DNA of 14,042 bases from positions 1-14,042 of the forward strand of contig CAIKBP010000053.1 in NCBI GenBank assembly GCA_903825695.1. The letters are read 5' to 3'. This stretch comes from an uncultured Verrucomicrobiota bacterium (GTDB lineage Bacteria > Verrucomicrobiota > Verrucomicrobiia > Palsa-1439). This document shows positions 1 through 6,962 of this stretch, in pieces (the stretch's first letter is position 1; the number at the start of each line of letters is the position of its first letter). The position numbers were made by a program, and so were the translations under genes. The notes beneath the pieces were generated by a model, which worked only from the letters and a program-made list of their open reading frames with translations, did no database searches and was not told the DNA's origin.

Positions 1-158
1 AGTTGGCCTTCATGGGCAAGGTTGTAGAGAGCGGGAACGAGCTTGCGGTGCGTGAGATCGCCCGTCGCGCCGAAGATCACAAGCACGCACGGCGGCGCCA
101 CGCGGCGGGTACTCAACCCTTCGCGCAGCAAATTGATCGTGTTTTGGGCGTCCGGCAT
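1..158 (-). CDS. zwf: Glucose-6-phosphate dehydrogenase, N-terminal fragment (runs off the window)
   Basis: Reading leftward from the ATG at 158, 52 codons stay open to the window edge. Residues about 22-43 read VLVIFGATGDLTHRKLVPAL followed by YNLA, the N-terminal NADP-binding GAxGDLxxRKLxPALY signature of glucose-6-phosphate dehydrogenase. That enzyme oxidises glucose-6-phosphate to 6-phosphogluconolactone, entering the oxidative pentose phosphate pathway in the cytoplasm. The roughly 20 residues before the motif are a plausible leader for bacterial Zwf. A G-rich stretch (GGGGGTG) lies a few bases before the ATG and may be the ribosome binding site. The gene starts 49 bases after the stop of the sugar-kinase-like gene on the same strand, so it is probably the third gene of that run. 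About 90% of the protein is outside the window, so catalytic residues cannot be checked. Confidence 0.88.
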   Translation of the reverse strand, partial: MPDAQNTINLLREGLSTRRVAPPCVLVIFGATGDLTHRKLVPALYNLAHEGQ

Positions 159-207
159 GGTCACCCCCAGTAATGTTGCGCAACCTTAACACATGTTTCG
201 GGTGGCG

Positions 208-1308
208 TCATCTTTCCGCCGCGACCCTCTCCACAACCCGGTTCATCGCCTCTTCCTGTTCTGTGATCGACTTCACGAGTGCGAATTGGTTGCGGCATCG
301 GTCGAGATTCTGCGCAGGCCGGTGCACCTTGAAATAGCCGTCGCCTTCAAGGTGGTCGGTCAGAAACCGGATGCCAACCTCGAACGTCATCAGTTTGCCT
401 GCCGACGCGAGATGTCGTTTCTCGGCAGCATTGAGCACGTTGCCGACCGCAGCCAGGTAGCCCCGCGTGAGCGCCTCGAACATCGGCATCTCCATCCGCA
501 CCTTCGACAGGTCGGTCTCGTCCTCGGCGCAGACGCAGGTCGCGGTGCGCACCATGTCGCCAAAATCGTACAGGACCAATCCCGGCATGACGGTGTCCAA
601 ATCCAGCACGCAGAGCGCCTCGCCTGTCGCGTCGTCGAGCATCACATTGTTGAATTTCGTGTCGTTGTGCGCAATCCGTTCGGGAATCGCCCCGCGTGCG
701 AGCAAGTCCAGCAACGTCCCTGTCATCTTCTTGTGCCGCAATGCGAACTCGATTTCGGGTTTCGCGCCCGCGACCCGGTTGACAGTGTCGCGCAAGATGG
801 CTTGTTCGAGTCTGGCGAATCGTTCCGGCGTGTCGTGGAAATGCGGGATCGTCTCAGCGAGCCGCGGCAGAGGCAAATCCGACAACTGCTGTTGAAACCG
901 GCCGAACGCCAATCCTGCTTGATATGCCTGCTCTGATGTCTCGACCACGTCACAAACGTGCGCGTTTTCGATAAACGGGTATGTGCGCCAATAATCGCCG
1001 TCGGCGGTGCGGTGAAATGTCCCTCCGTTGCGTGTCGGCACCAGCGTCAACACGCGCCGCTCAACATCGGGCACGCTCGCGGCGAGCAGCTTGGCGCGGA
1101 TGTGTTGCGTCACCCGCGCGATGTTGTCCATAACCGCCGCAGGATCTTTGAAGACATGGCTGTTGATCCGCTGGTGAACGTAGCGGACAGACCGGCCTGC
1201 GCGACGGTACGTTGCGACAAAAGTATCGTTGATGTGGCCATGGCCGAGCGGGGTCGCCTCCACGGGGTCGCCGTCAATACAGAACTCTCTAACGATGGCC
1301 TGAATCAC
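208..1308 (-). CDS. NahK-like sugar 1-kinase (aminoglycoside phosphotransferase fold)
   Basis: This 366-residue protein belongs to the APH/choline-kinase-like fold and most resembles N-acetylhexosamine 1-kinases (NahK type), which phosphorylate the anomeric hydroxyl of a sugar. Visible motifs are a nucleotide loop LGHGHINDTF (21-30), the catalytic-loop motif HNDTKFNNV (214-222, catalytic Asp216), and the metal-binding segment LDLDTVMPGL (235-244) followed by YDFGD. The HNDTKFNNV plus LDLDTVMPGL pair is typical of the NahK group rather than of antibiotic kinases. The length is normal for the family. The start is GTG at 1308, overlapping the stop of the upstream histidine-kinase gene by 4 bases (GTGA) with no good Shine-Dalgarno sequence, which suggests translational coupling. 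Glucose-6-phosphate dehydrogenase follows 49 bases downstream. The family assignment is solid; the actual sugar is not known. Confidence 0.82.
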   Translation of the reverse strand: MIQAIVREFCIDGDPVEATPLGHGHINDTFVATYRRAGRSVRYVHQRINSHVFKDPAAVMDNIARVTQHIRAKLLAASVPDVERRVLTLVPTRNGGTFHRTADGDYWRTYPFIENAHVCDVVETSEQAYQAGLAFGRFQQQLSDLPLPRLAETIPHFHDTPERFARLEQAILRDTVNRVAGAKPEIEFALRHKKMTGTLLDLLARGAIPERIAHNDTKFNNVMLDDATGEALCVLDLDTVMPGLVLYDFGDMVRTATCVCAEDETDLSKVRMEMPMFEALTRGYLAAVGNVLNAAEKRHLASAGKLMTFEVGIRFLTDHLEGDGYFKVHRPAQNLDRCRNQFALVKSITEQEEAMNRVVERVAAER

Positions 1309-3851
1309 TGGTTGGGGGGTTGCGTGGCCCCGGCGGCAATGGCCGCCATGGCGGCGGCATTCGCCCGAGGCAGGAAAATTTGGAACGTTGCACCCCTGCC
1401 CGGGGCGCTGTCCACTTCAATGAAGCCGCCGGTTTGTTTGATGATCCCAACGCAGATGGGCAGCCCCAATCCGCTGCCATGTCCTACCTCCTTGGTGGTG
1501 AAGAATGGATCGAATATCTTGGCCATGACGTCATCGCCCATTCCAACACCGGTGTCGCTCACCGTGAGCCGGATGTACGACCCCGGAGTGGCATCGGCGT
1601 GCCAGTGCACCTGGTTTTTGCCGAGCTGGACGTTCACGGTGGCAATGGTCAACTCGCCGCCGAGTGGCATGGCGTCGCGGGCGTTGACGCTCATGTTCAT
1701 GATGACTTGCCCCATTTGGGCTGGATCGGCAATCACGATGCCGAGAGCCGGATCCAGCGACGTAGTCAGGTGAATCGTCTCGCCGAGCAGGGTCTGGAGC
1801 ATCTGTTTCATGTCGAGCACGACGGCATTGAGGTTGACGGGCTTGAGTTCCTGCGGATGTTTTCGACCGAACATCAGCAACTGGCGGGTCAACGTCACCG
1901 CCCGCTTGCTGGCCGTCTCCATCTGCTCCAGATCGTGGCGTAGCGGGCTATCCGACGGCAGGCGTGCCAACGCGAGACTGACGTAACCGAGAATGGAGGC
2001 CAGCAGGTTGTTGAACTCGTGGGCGATGCCGGCTGTGAGCTGGCCGATGGCTTCCATTTTCTGGGACTGGAGAAGTTTCTGTTGCAGTTGCTTCCGTTCG
2101 GTGACGTCGCGGAAGGACCACACCCGGCCAACGATACTTCCCCCCTTTATCATCGGTGTCGAATAGCGTTCGAAAACGCGGCCATCCTTGAATGCGAGCG
2201 TGTCCATGTCAATAGCGTCCGTCTTGTAGAGCGCTTGCACCTTCTTCAAGAAGGCGGCTGGATTGGACAACTGGTCCAGCACGAAATCAAGCAAGGCCTT
2301 GTCATCGCCACCTTCCGTGAGAGACTTGGGGATCCGCCATAAATCGGCAAACCGCTGGTTGGCTTTGATCACCTTCCCCTTGCTGTCCACGGCCAGAATC
2401 CCATCGGCGGTGGATTCGATGATCGTATGGATTTGAGCTTCATTCTGGCGCAGCGCCGCCTCCGCCCGCTTGCGCTCGGTGATGTCCCGACAAAGCGAAA
2501 TGATGCGCAGCGACTCGCCCCTTCCATTCACGGTCGCGTTGATCTCTACGGGAGTGATCCTGCCCCTCCCATCCACGTAGTCGATGACCAGGTTCTTGAT
2601 CTGGCCATCCCTCCTGCATTGGGTAATGGCCTCCACGTTCCTCCGCTTTTCATGCTCCGCGGTCCACTCTGCGACGTGCCTGCCAAGAATCTCGCGGAGT
2701 TCGCTGTGGCCCGAGAGGCGCACGTATTCCTGGTTCGCATCTAGGATCTTGCCCTGCCCATCCAAGATCAGGAATCCCGTATCCGTCGTCTCGACAAGGG
2801 CGCGGTACTTGCCCTCGCTTTCGCGCAGCGCCACCTCCGCCCGTTTGCGCTCGGTGATGTCTTCAACCACCGCAATATGGAAATAGGTATCCGGCTCTGT
2901 GCCGGGCTTCCATAACGGGGATACCGTCAGATTCCCCCAGACCACTGCTCCGTCTTTACGAACGTAGCGTTTTTCAATGGAGAATTCCCTGATTTTCCCG
3001 ACGGCGAGCAAGGCATTGTTGTCAATATTTGGTTGAGCGTCATCATGGTAAGTGATGTCCTTGAACGTTTTGTGCAACATTTCTTCGACGGTGTAACCGA
3101 GGAAATCACAATACTTTTGATTGATCCGTATATACCGTCCTGTTTTTGTCTCCACCAACGCCACGCCCACTGCGGCTTGCTCAAATAGGGTGCGGTATCG
3201 TTCCTCGCTTTCCCGCAGCGCCTCGTCCACCCGTTTGCGCTCGGTGATATCGCGGAAAATGCCGAGAAGACAATCGTGCTGCTGCAAGCGGATTGGCGTT
3301 GCGCTGATGTCAGTGAAAAACACCGTGCCATCTTTGCGCTTAACGGGAACGTCAGATGCTGTCGTGATTTTACCACGAGCCATCTTTTCAAACAGATCGC
3401 GGACGCGGGGCAAATCGTCTGCCGGGTGGAGGTCGTCGGGCACGGTCAACCGAAGGAGTTGGTCCTCCGAGTAGCCCAGCATTTTCTGCATTTGCTGGTT
3501 GGTAAGAATGAAATGCCTGATTTCCAGGTCTACCAGCAGCATTCCATCCGTGGCTTGCTCAAACAAGGTGCGAAACCTCGCTTCCGATTCACGGAGTGCT
3601 GCCGCCGTCTTCGATCGCTCTTTGTAGAACCCAATGCGTTGCCGGCCCCAGATCACGCCCACACTCACGCCTGCGCCAAAGAAGATTACGCCCACGATAA
3701 TGGCGGCCCACCACTGCGCCTGTCTCTGGTAATAAAGGAAGCCAGCGGCGATGATTCCTGCGGCAAAAAAGGCGAAAAATAGTACCAACAGGCGGTGGGC
3801 TTTTATGTCTTTCACTTTGTAAAATCGCATAACCATATCCCGGTTGGCCAA
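1305..3851 (-). CDS. Membrane-anchored histidine kinase with four PAS domains
   Basis: An 848-residue sensor kinase. Two hydrophobic segments (about 20-40 and 47-68) form an N-terminal hairpin with almost no periplasmic loop, so sensing is probably by the cytoplasmic PAS domains. Four PAS/PAC units follow (about 87-205, 212-334, 342-460, 468-585), the first three ending in DITERKR and the last in DVTERKQ. The dimerisation/phosphoacceptor motif is IAHEFNNLLASILGY (His611). The ATPase domain shows the N box (MSVNARDAM, 720-728), G1 (DTGVGM, 766-771), F (FDPFFTTK) and G2 (GSGLGL, 792-797). There is no receiver domain, and no response regulator lies in the window, so its partner is encoded elsewhere. 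The longest reading starts with TTG at 3851; ATG codons at 3836 (residue 6) and 3830 (residue 8) are possible starts, the latter having GGGA seven bases upstream. The C-terminus overlaps the next gene by 4 bases. Confidence 0.95.
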   Translation of the reverse strand: MANRDMVMRFYKVKDIKAHRLLVLFFAFFAAGIIAAGFLYYQRQAQWWAAIIVGVIFFGAGVSVGVIWGRQRIGFYKERSKTAAALRESEARFRTLFEQATDGMLLVDLEIRHFILTNQQMQKMLGYSEDQLLRLTVPDDLHPADDLPRVRDLFEKMARGKITTASDVPVKRKDGTVFFTDISATPIRLQQHDCLLGIFRDITERKRVDEALRESEERYRTLFEQAAVGVALVETKTGRYIRINQKYCDFLGYTVEEMLHKTFKDITYHDDAQPNIDNNALLAVGKIREFSIEKRYVRKDGAVVWGNLTVSPLWKPGTEPDTYFHIAVVEDITERKRAEVALRESEGKYRALVETTDTGFLILDGQGKILDANQEYVRLSGHSELREILGRHVAEWTAEHEKRRNVEAITQCRRDGQIKNLVIDYVDGRGRITPVEINATVNGRGESLRIISLCRDITERKRAEAALRQNEAQIHTIIESTADGILAVDSKGKVIKANQRFADLWRIPKSLTEGGDDKALLDFVLDQLSNPAAFLKKVQALYKTDAIDMDTLAFKDGRVFERYSTPMIKGGSIVGRVWSFRDVTERKQLQQKLLQSQKMEAIGQLTAGIAHEFNNLLASILGYVSLALARLPSDSPLRHDLEQMETASKRAVTLTRQLLMFGRKHPQELKPVNLNAVVLDMKQMLQTLLGETIHLTTSLDPALGIVIADPAQMGQVIMNMSVNARDAMPLGGELTIATVNVQLGKNQVHWHADATPGSYIRLTVSDTGVGMGDDVMAKIFDPFFTTKEVGHGSGLGLPICVGIIKQTGGFIEVDSAPGRGATFQIFLPRANAAAMAAIAAGATQPPNQ
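2451..3251 (-). repeat. Repeated PAS-linker DNA inside the histidine kinase gene
   Basis: Three copies of a stretch of about 36 bases, nearly the same in sequence, occur at about 2451-2488, 2826-2861 and 3216-3251. They encode the ITERKR(A/V)(E/D)xALR linker that joins consecutive PAS domains. A fourth, diverged copy lies near 2090-2115 before the kinase core. This points to expansion of the sensor by duplication of PAS units. It lies wholly inside the coding region and is not a mobile element. Confidence 0.7.
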
Positions 3852-3870
3852 TAGAACAGATTATATAAGC

Positions 3871-3898
3871 ATTATAGCACGGTCAAAAAGGGTGGCAA
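3871..3898 (-). promoter_or_regulatory. Sigma-70-type promoter for the histidine kinase operon
   Basis: Reading leftward, TTGCCA (3898-3893, five of six consensus bases) is followed after 16 bases by a perfect TATAAT (3876-3871). Transcription would begin near 3864, leaving about 13 bases before the TTG start and about 28-34 bases before the ATG alternatives. A second TATAAT-like box overlaps just downstream (about 3861-3866) but lacks a well-spaced -35 box. It lies in the 98-base gap between the ferritin-VIT1 gene and the kinase. Confidence 0.6.
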
Positions 3899-3906
3899 TC
3901 TCAAAC

Positions 3907-3934
3907 CGCCGCACGAGCCGAAGAGATCGCGGCG
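3907..3934 (-). terminator. Weak GC-rich stem-loop after the ferritin-VIT1 gene
   Basis: CGCCGC (3907-3912) pairs with GCGGCG (3929-3934) around a 16-base interior. It begins 16 bases past the stop of the ferritin-VIT1 gene, in the right place for a terminator. It is not directly followed by a T tract (a run of five T lies about 24 bases further on), so intrinsic termination is uncertain. Confidence 0.25.
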
Positions 3935-3949
3935 TCACGACGACGATAA

Positions 3950-5104
3950 TCAGTGCAACATCGGCGCGATCAGCAAACCGATACCGTAGGTGACAAGCGC
4001 CTCACCGAGGCCGACCAGCGTCATTTCTGTGCCGCTTTTCAGCCATGACCGGCCCGTGACGATCACCTTTGCCGCGCCAACTGCAAAATGCGCTGCCGTG
4101 CTGATGATGAACGAGCAGATCAGCGCCTCTGTGCCCGACAGGAAGAAAAACGGAATCACCGGAATGAATGCGCCCGAGGCCGTGCTCAGCGTGGCGCTCA
4201 CCGCCGAGCGCCACGGGTTCGGGAACGCCCGCTCGGACAAGCCGAGTTCCTCGTGCACCAGTGTCTTAAGCAGGTGCTCCGGCTGTTCCGCCAATTTGTC
4301 CGCCATCTTGTGCGATTCTTCGGGCGAAAACCCTTTCAACTGGTAGAACAACGCCATCTCTTCGCGTTCCTCGGCGGGATTCGTCTCGATCTCGTGACGC
4401 TCGCGATCAATCTCCGCCTGATATACCTCGCGCTCGGATTTCGTCGCCAGATACGCGCCGCTTCCCATCGATAGTGCCGACGCTAAAGCTGTTGCGATGC
4501 CGCTCAGCAACACCCACTTCGCATCAACGTGGGTCGCGCCAGCGATGCCGCTGACGACGCCAAACGCCGAGCCAAGACCGTCGTTGGCGCCGTAAATCGC
4601 CTGCCCGATCCAGCCGCCGCCGGTGACGTGCCATTTTTCCGCGCCGAGGATCTTGTCCAGCTTCCGCTGCGCGGCCGCCGCACCGCCCACCATTTCGTTG
4701 AGCACAATGCTGTGGGATTTCTCCTCGCGTTGGGTGTCGAGCAACTGCTTGCGAACGGCCTCGTTCGGCGCGATCGGAATCAATTTTCCATACATCGCAT
4801 CGGCGCCCTGCTCGGCCGCCTCAAGCTTGACCACGGCCGTGTCGGTGCCGCTTTGCACCAACGTCCAACGCCGCAACCGCTCCGCTGCGGATTCTGCGTA
4901 CTCGCCCGGCTCGACGCCCATGGCGCGCAATTGTGCCGCCCAGTTTACCGCGTGTTTGTCTTCCGCCTCGGCCAATCGCTGGAGGATGGCGCGTCTGTCC
5001 GGATTGGTTTCGCGTTCCGCCAGAGCGCGGTAGTTGAGCGCGCTGGCCATCTCGTCGCGCCAGGCGGCGCGCAGCCCGGCGATCAGCTTATGGCGTTCGG
5101 TCAT
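3950..5104 (-). CDS. Ferritin-like/VIT1 fusion iron (manganese) exporter, MbfA type
   Basis: This 384-residue protein has two parts. Residues 1-150 are a rubrerythrin/ferritin-like four-helix domain with carboxylate and His ligands in ExxH pairs: Glu18 (DEMASALNY), Glu48/His51 (EDKH), Glu95 or Glu98, and Glu128/His131 (EEKSH). Residues about 165-384 form a VIT1/CCC1 membrane transporter: the opening YGANDGLGSAFGVVSGI (171-187), a charged cytoplasmic metal-binding segment rich in Glu and His (223-290), and about five membrane spans ending at the C-terminus. Fusions of this kind (for example rhizobial MbfA) export ferrous iron and protect against peroxide stress; the ferritin part probably senses or loads the metal. 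The ATG at 5104 has only a weak GGGATG upstream. The gene has its own promoter candidate and reads divergently from the transporter to its right. Confidence 0.92.
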   Translation of the reverse strand: MTERHKLIAGLRAAWRDEMASALNYRALAERETNPDRRAILQRLAEAEDKHAVNWAAQLRAMGVEPGEYAESAAERLRRWTLVQSGTDTAVVKLEAAEQGADAMYGKLIPIAPNEAVRKQLLDTQREEKSHSIVLNEMVGGAAAAQRKLDKILGAEKWHVTGGGWIGQAIYGANDGLGSAFGVVSGIAGATHVDAKWVLLSGIATALASALSMGSGAYLATKSEREVYQAEIDRERHEIETNPAEEREEMALFYQLKGFSPEESHKMADKLAEQPEHLLKTLVHEELGLSERAFPNPWRSAVSATLSTASGAFIPVIPFFFLSGTEALICSFIISTAAHFAVGAAKVIVTGRSWLKSGTEMTLVGLGEALVTYGIGLLIAPMLH

Positions 5105-5162
5105 GATTGCATCCCGGTTGCCAACGGGAAGCGCTCGGCAACCTGATTTCAGTCTTCCGATG

Positions 5163-5191
5163 AGTGTATCACGAAATCGGATGCCAGTAAA
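5163..5191 (-). promoter_or_regulatory. Candidate promoter for the ferritin-VIT1 gene
   Basis: Reading leftward, TTTACT (5191-5186) and TACACT (5168-5163) are separated by 17 bases, each matching four of six consensus positions. The start of transcription would be near 5156, giving a leader of about 50 bases. I saw no clear Fur- or Irr-type box around it, so metal regulation is not supported by sequence alone. Confidence 0.4.
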
Positions 5192-5286
5192 CAGACTCAG
5201 GCTGTATCGACCCGGCGCCGAGCCGTCATCATCGCGTTAAGTTGATGCAGTGAACGATTGTCGAGGCGGCCACAGACAACAAAACG

Positions 5287-5463
5287 GTGGGCGCGGACTT
5301 AAAAATCGCGACGGCGCTTCTGCTGTTGACAGGCGATGTGTCAATTGCCATCATCGGTCTCGGGGAGTTTTGGGCGGGAACAATTATGGACATGGACCAG
5401 AACACAACCGCAGCAACAGCAACCGACGCCTTCCGTCGACAACCCCATACCGGCCAAGGATGA
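5287..5463 (+). CDS. Possible small membrane peptide upstream of the OPA transporter
   Basis: Between the divergent promoter region and the transporter, a frame is open from 5254 and ends in TGA at 5461-5463. That TGA overlaps the transporter's ATG (5460-5462) as ATGA. From the only ordinary start codon in the frame, GTG at 5287, it gives 58 residues with a hydrophobic stretch at about 6-26 (KIATALLLLTGDVSIAIIGL) and a polar tail. Codon choice (GCG, CTG, ATC, GAC, GGC) looks like real coding sequence for this genome. Against it: no Shine-Dalgarno sequence precedes the GTG, an ATG at 5245 in the same frame is stopped two codons later, and a good TTGACA promoter box lies inside it. I recognise no family. 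The 4-base overlap is the main support. Confidence 0.35.
   Translation: MGADLKIATALLLLTGDVSIAIIGLGEFWAGTIMDMDQNTTAATATDAFRRQPHTGQG
5326..5354 (+). promoter_or_regulatory. Candidate promoter with overlapping operator-like palindrome
   Basis: TTGACA (5326-5331, perfect -35) is followed after 17 bases by CATCAT (5349-5354, four of six). The -35 box is also the left arm of a perfect inverted repeat, TTGACA-N7-TGTCAA (5326-5344), the size and symmetry of a binding site for a dimeric repressor. Transcription would begin near 5361, about 100 bases before the transporter ATG. It lies inside the possible small ORF, so both readings cannot easily be the main one. Confidence 0.35.
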
Positions 5464-6860
5464 CGAAGACCGAACCACAACCCACTCGACCCTTTGGTCG
5501 TATCCAGCATCCACGGGGGTTTCGCGCCCGCCGCGGCTTGAACTGGGTAATCCTCGGAGCGATGTACGCCTCGTATTACCTGTGCCGCTACAACTTCCGT
5601 TTCGCCACTCCGGGCATGGAGAAGGAGTTCGGCTTCAATCACGCCGATATCGGCTACATGCTCAGTTTTTGGTCTGTTGCCTACGGGTTCGGCCAGCTCA
5701 TCAATGGGTTGATTTGTGACCGCATTGGTGGGCGCACCTCGATGGTGATTGGCGCTGCAGGCACTATTACTATCAACCTTATCTACGGCTTCGCATCGTT
5801 CGCCGGCACTTTTTCAACCTTCGCCTTGATCTGGTTGTTCAACGGCTATGTCCAATCCTTTGGCGCGCCGGGCATGATCAAGATTAACGCCGCATGGTTC
5901 AACCGCAGCGAGCGCGGGACCTTTGCCGGAATTTTTGGTTTCATGATTCAGTCAGGGCAGGTGGTAATCAACTGGCTGTCTCCGCTGATCCTGGCCGGCT
6001 TTACCGTCGGCGCATTAACCGTTGGCGCCAATCAATGGCGCTGGCTATTCCGCATTCCGCCCCTTATTACCGCCGCTGTCGCGGTGCTTGTTGCGATCAT
6101 TCCGCGCGCAACCCCCGAAGAAGCGGGCTATCCAGGATGCATCAAAGATGATAGCGACACCAATGCCGGCGATGCCGCCAACGTGCGAGTGAACATTAAA
6201 GAGTGCTTCATCACCATCTTCCGCCACCCGCTGGTCTGGTTCTATGCTCTGGCCTATGCCTGCACTGGCGCTGTTCGCCATAGTTCAGACCAGTTCTCAG
6301 TGCTCTATTTTACAGACCATCTTAAGCTCAACCTGGCCAGCAAACCGTCGGTGTTCGTTTGGACGATGTTTGTTGTGCCGCTGGTCGCCGTGGCAGGATC
6401 AATCATCTCGGGTGTTGTTTCTGACAAGATCTTCCATGGCCATCGCTCACCCGTGGCAATGGCCCTTTACTTTATTCTGAGCGGTGTCCTTGCCGTCGCC
6501 TCTGCGATGATGTGGTTGGGCATGCTCGATGCCACCACCACCGGGATTCTGCTAAGCGCGGGCATTTTGATTCTTATTTCCTTTACTGTTAATGCAACCC
6601 ACTCAATTGTCGGGGCCGCTGCGCCGATGGATATTGGCGGCCGGCGCATGGCGGGATTCGCCTCCGGCGTGATTGATTCGTTTCAGTACTTCGGAGCGGC
6701 CGTGACCTTGCCAATTACGGGATGGTTACTCGTAAAAGTCGGCTGGAAAGCATGGTTCCCAAGCATGGTGATCTTCGGTTTTATCGGCGGCATCGCCATG
6801 CTGCTTGTCATGCGCAAACAGCGCGTGCTGGCCGCTTCGACCGCTAATCGCTCGCAATAA
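5460..6860 (+). CDS. Organophosphate:phosphate antiporter (GlpT/UhpT-type MFS transporter)
   Basis: From the ATG at 5460 this is a 466-residue, 12-span MFS protein of the OPA family, which exchanges sugar phosphates or glycerol-3-phosphate for inorganic phosphate across the inner membrane. TM1 carries YYLCRYNF, with Arg43 in the position of the phosphate-binding Arg45 of GlpT. A second Arg, in GAVRHSSDQF near the start of TM7, is a candidate for the partner of GlpT Arg269. The loop CDRIGGR after TM2 is the MFS motif A. The frame is open from further upstream (5250), but those codons look non-coding, and 5460 places the N-terminus correctly before TM1. The only purine-rich signal (AAGG) touches the ATG, so translation may depend on the overlapping upstream frame. 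The substrate cannot be read from the sequence; phosphorylated sugars would fit the neighbouring sugar genes. Confidence 0.88.
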   Translation: MTKTEPQPTRPFGRIQHPRGFRARRGLNWVILGAMYASYYLCRYNFRFATPGMEKEFGFNHADIGYMLSFWSVAYGFGQLINGLICDRIGGRTSMVIGAAGTITINLIYGFASFAGTFSTFALIWLFNGYVQSFGAPGMIKINAAWFNRSERGTFAGIFGFMIQSGQVVINWLSPLILAGFTVGALTVGANQWRWLFRIPPLITAAVAVLVAIIPRATPEEAGYPGCIKDDSDTNAGDAANVRVNIKECFITIFRHPLVWFYALAYACTGAVRHSSDQFSVLYFTDHLKLNLASKPSVFVWTMFVVPLVAVAGSIISGVVSDKIFHGHRSPVAMALYFILSGVLAVASAMMWLGMLDATTTGILLSAGILILISFTVNATHSIVGAAAPMDIGGRRMAGFASGVIDSFQYFGAAVTLPITGWLLVKVGWKAWFPSMVIFGFIGGIAMLLVMRKQRVLAASTANRSQ

Positions 6861-6919
6861 CCGCCCTTCTCAAAAACGTTCGGCGCTGAATGCTTGTGGC
6901 CGTGCGCGACCGTGATCAC

Positions 6920-6936
6920 TTTGCGAGAAGCGCAAA
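6920..6936. terminator. Stem-loop between convergent genes
   Basis: TTTGCG (6920-6925) and CGCAAA (6931-6936) form a perfect 6-bp stem with a five-base AGAAG loop. It sits in the 102-base gap between the transporter and the convergent kinase gene, where a bidirectional terminator is expected. No T tract follows on either strand, so this is only a weak candidate. Confidence 0.25.
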
Positions 6937-6962
6937 TGCTCCGATGGACGTCTTCGCGACGA

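Noticed and set aside
193..936. 247-codon plus-strand ORF, and a similar one at 958-1773
   Set aside because: Both lie antisense to the sugar-kinase and histidine-kinase genes, whose family motifs are clear. The proteins are rich in Arg, His and Val, as expected for the reverse frames of GC-rich genes.
208..1308. Aminoglycoside resistance kinase
   Set aside because: Only the fold is shared; the HNDTKFNNV and LDLDTVMPGL motifs and the neighbouring sugar genes favour a sugar 1-kinase.
5250..5459. N-terminal extension of the transporter from GTG at 5250
   Set aside because: The 70 extra residues are polar and Arg/Asn-rich with atypical codons, and OPA transporters begin shortly before TM1, as the ATG at 5460 gives.
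5229..5642. 137-codon minus-strand ORF in the divergent region
   Set aside because: It overlaps the transporter's first spans and the possible small plus-strand peptide, has no ribosome binding site and resembles no family.
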